Positions 63,501 through 64,000 of a stretch of 64,000 bases of DNA are shown here, piece by piece. How positions within the stretch are numbered: the stretch's first letter is position 1; each line of letters begins with the position of its first letter. A program made the position numbers and the translations under genes. Source of the DNA: Calothrix sp. NIES-2098 (lineage in GTDB: Bacteria; Cyanobacteriota; Cyanobacteriia; Cyanobacteriales; Nostocaceae); the NCBI GenBank assembly GCA_002368175.1, contig AP018172.1, positions 3,346,001 to 3,410,000 of the forward strand, read 5' to 3'. The notes under the pieces are model-generated. The model was not told the origin of the DNA, did not search any database, and worked only from the letters and a program-made list of their open reading frames with translations.

Positions 63501-64000
63501 AGAATTTTGGAAAAATTTCAAGTAAAAGCTGTTTACTCTATGACAGCATTTAAAGTTGGTGGATTTAATCTTTATATCAAGCAGCACATTCGAGATGCAG
63601 TAGCCTTATTCAAGGCTAACTATCAGTTTGGATTGGAAGCTGGAGATTTAGTTCATGTACTTTTATCCCAAATTGCTCAAATATATTATCAATATTTCAG
63701 TGGTCTAGAAAACTTAGCTATTTTGCAACAAGAACTCAAGAAAATTGAATGTATTTTTCTTGGCAATCAAAATAGCTTAAATTGGTTTAAACTCGTAAAC
63801 CAAACAATGATTAATTTGACCGAATATAGGGATAGTCCAGAAGTTTTAAGGGGAGAATATTTTCATGAAGAAGAACTCTTATTAGCTTTCCTCAAAGAAA
63901 ATGATGAGACAGCATTGCATGTATTCTTCCTCAATAAGCTAATCCTCGCCTATTTATTCGATCGTATCCCAGCAGCAGCAGACAGTGCAGCTAGAGCAGA
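60564..64000 (+). CDS. Multidomain Ser/Thr protein kinase with AAA-type ATPase, incomplete at window end
   Basis: The open frame runs from the ATG at 60564 off the right edge (1145 residues visible, no stop). The kinase domain has HGVIHKDIKPANILIN (about 130, catalytic loop) and LIDFSIAS (about 153, DFG replaced by DFS, common in this family), then GTLAYISPEQTGRMN, an APE-like segment. An AAA-type ATPase follows with Walker A GFSGIGKTAVV (about 335) and LVMFLDDLQWADF (about 460). The visible part then continues into a helical region. In relatives a GAF and a histidine kinase complete the protein, so a hybrid Ser/Thr-His kinase is likely. The C-terminus is missing only because the window ends. 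Confidence 0.92.
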   Translation, partial: MVSTTKMSISGYQITEELYNGSRTLVYRGYRESDRQAVVLKLLKNPYPSFSELVQFRNQYTLVKNLHQPGIIETYNLEPFQNGYILVMEDFGGISLKNYFTNSDRIPSLDEFLQIAISLCDTLNLLYRHGVIHKDIKPANILINPETKQVKLIDFSIASLLPRETQEIRNANTLEGTLAYISPEQTGRMNRGIDYRSDFYSLGVTFYELLTGKLPFAGDDSMELVHCHLAKTPIPIHQINPNIPLVLSQIIGKLMAKNAENRYQSALGLKYDLEICLSQLQTTGRIESYPLGERDISDRFLISEKLYGREKEVKILLQAFESVSLGATEIMLVAGFSGIGKTAVVNEVHKPIVRQRGYFIKGKYDQFQRNIPLSAFVQAFRNLIEQLLCESDVQLQAWRSKILAAVGENGQILIEVIPELVKIIGEQPPASELSGTAAQNRFNLLFQKFTQVFMSAEHPLVMFLDDLQWADFASLNLLQLLMQDTKHLLILGAYRDNEVSPVHPFIITVDDIVKTGAVVNTITLQPLNLVDMNQLVADTLNCELSLAKPLTELVYNKTKGNPFFATQFLKALYEDGQITFNWEARYWECNIAEVRALTLTDNVVEFMAQQLQKLPAETQDILKLAACIGAQFDLQTLAIISEKSLENAAIALWKALQEGLIIPNTEIYKFFIQSDNGSVADATGNPIYRFLHDRVQQAAYSLIPEEQKQSTHLKIGRLLWQNTSEDLQQERIFEIVSQLNSGQSLITQIDERQKLAQLNLQAGRKAKEATAYRAALNFFHYGINLLTTNSWKIAADLSLSLYEEAAEVTFLNSDFEQMESLIQVVEQNTSNLMDKIKVYEIKLQAYQVQYQPLQAIAIGREILQQLGVILPESPTPEDIHQQVENTLLKLADRKIDDLIHLPIMNDPHALVTLRIVASLMPSIKTAAPQLFPIIACEQVNLFLKYGNAPLSAPGYADFGIVLNSLNQLELAYQFSQLALRILEKFQVKAVYSMTAFKVGGFNLYIKQHIRDAVALFKANYQFGLEAGDLVHVLLSQIAQIYYQYFSGLENLAILQQELKKIECIFLGNQNSLNWFKLVNQTMINLTEYRDSPEVLRGEYFHEEELLLAFLKENDETALHVFFLNKLILAYLFDRIPAAADSAARA

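Overview
The window looks like the chromosome of a filamentous, probably heterocyst-forming cyanobacterium (Nostocales-like). Reasons: many GCGATCGC (HIP1) octamers; photosystem and chlorophyll genes (psbZ, a probable psb35, and a divinyl-chlorophyllide reductase of the bciB type); acyl-lipid desaturases; alkaline/neutral invertases; heptameric short tandem repeats between genes; giant TPR-CHAT proteins; and a multidomain Ser/Thr kinase-ATPase. The genus call is inference, since no rRNA is present.

Layout. 1-9 kb is mostly core: a site-2 protease, a DHH-CBS-tRNA nucleotidyltransferase fusion, psbZ, ribH, tRNA-Gly(GCC), and a ProA-like protein that lacks the catalytic cysteine, preceded by a small membrane protein. 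9-14.3 kb is a fatty-acid desaturase cluster, transcribed desC, desA, desD, next to a methionine gamma-lyase-family gene. 14.6-22.4 kb holds bciB, two small secreted peptides with a shared leader, two tandem GH100 invertases (the second altered in a conserved motif), and an orphan restriction-endonuclease-like gene. 22.5-29.6 kb is housekeeping: rsmB, a TerB-like gene, psb35, a class A PBP with a long Arg/Ser tail, folK, and a Nudix/ADP-ribosylglycohydrolase pair.

29.6-42.4 kb is accessory. It has a transporter group (APC permease, CadD-like, TauE/SafE, DUF1634), a PAP2 phosphatase, and an AraC-controlled oxidoreductase cluster (cupin, cyclophilin-like lipoprotein, SDR, aldo/keto reductase, zinc alcohol dehydrogenase). 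The alcohol dehydrogenase is split by an in-frame TGA. A second CadD-like gene follows. 42.5-44.2 kb is an AT-rich two-gene cassette, nucleotidyltransferase plus DUF262, which is the best candidate here for a little-described defence-like module.

44.7-51.5 kb has a photolyase, an acireductone dioxygenase, a LuxR-type response regulator and a heterodimeric ABC exporter with one degenerate ATP site. 51.6-51.9 kb is a hierarchical 7/42-nt repeat. 52-60.5 kb encodes two paralogous exported TPR-CHAT (caspase-like) proteins that differ by exactly nine 42-residue repeats. They are followed by a Ser/Thr kinase-ATPase that runs off the window. The TPR-CHAT pair and the kinase plausibly form a signalling or cell-death locus, but that link is only positional.
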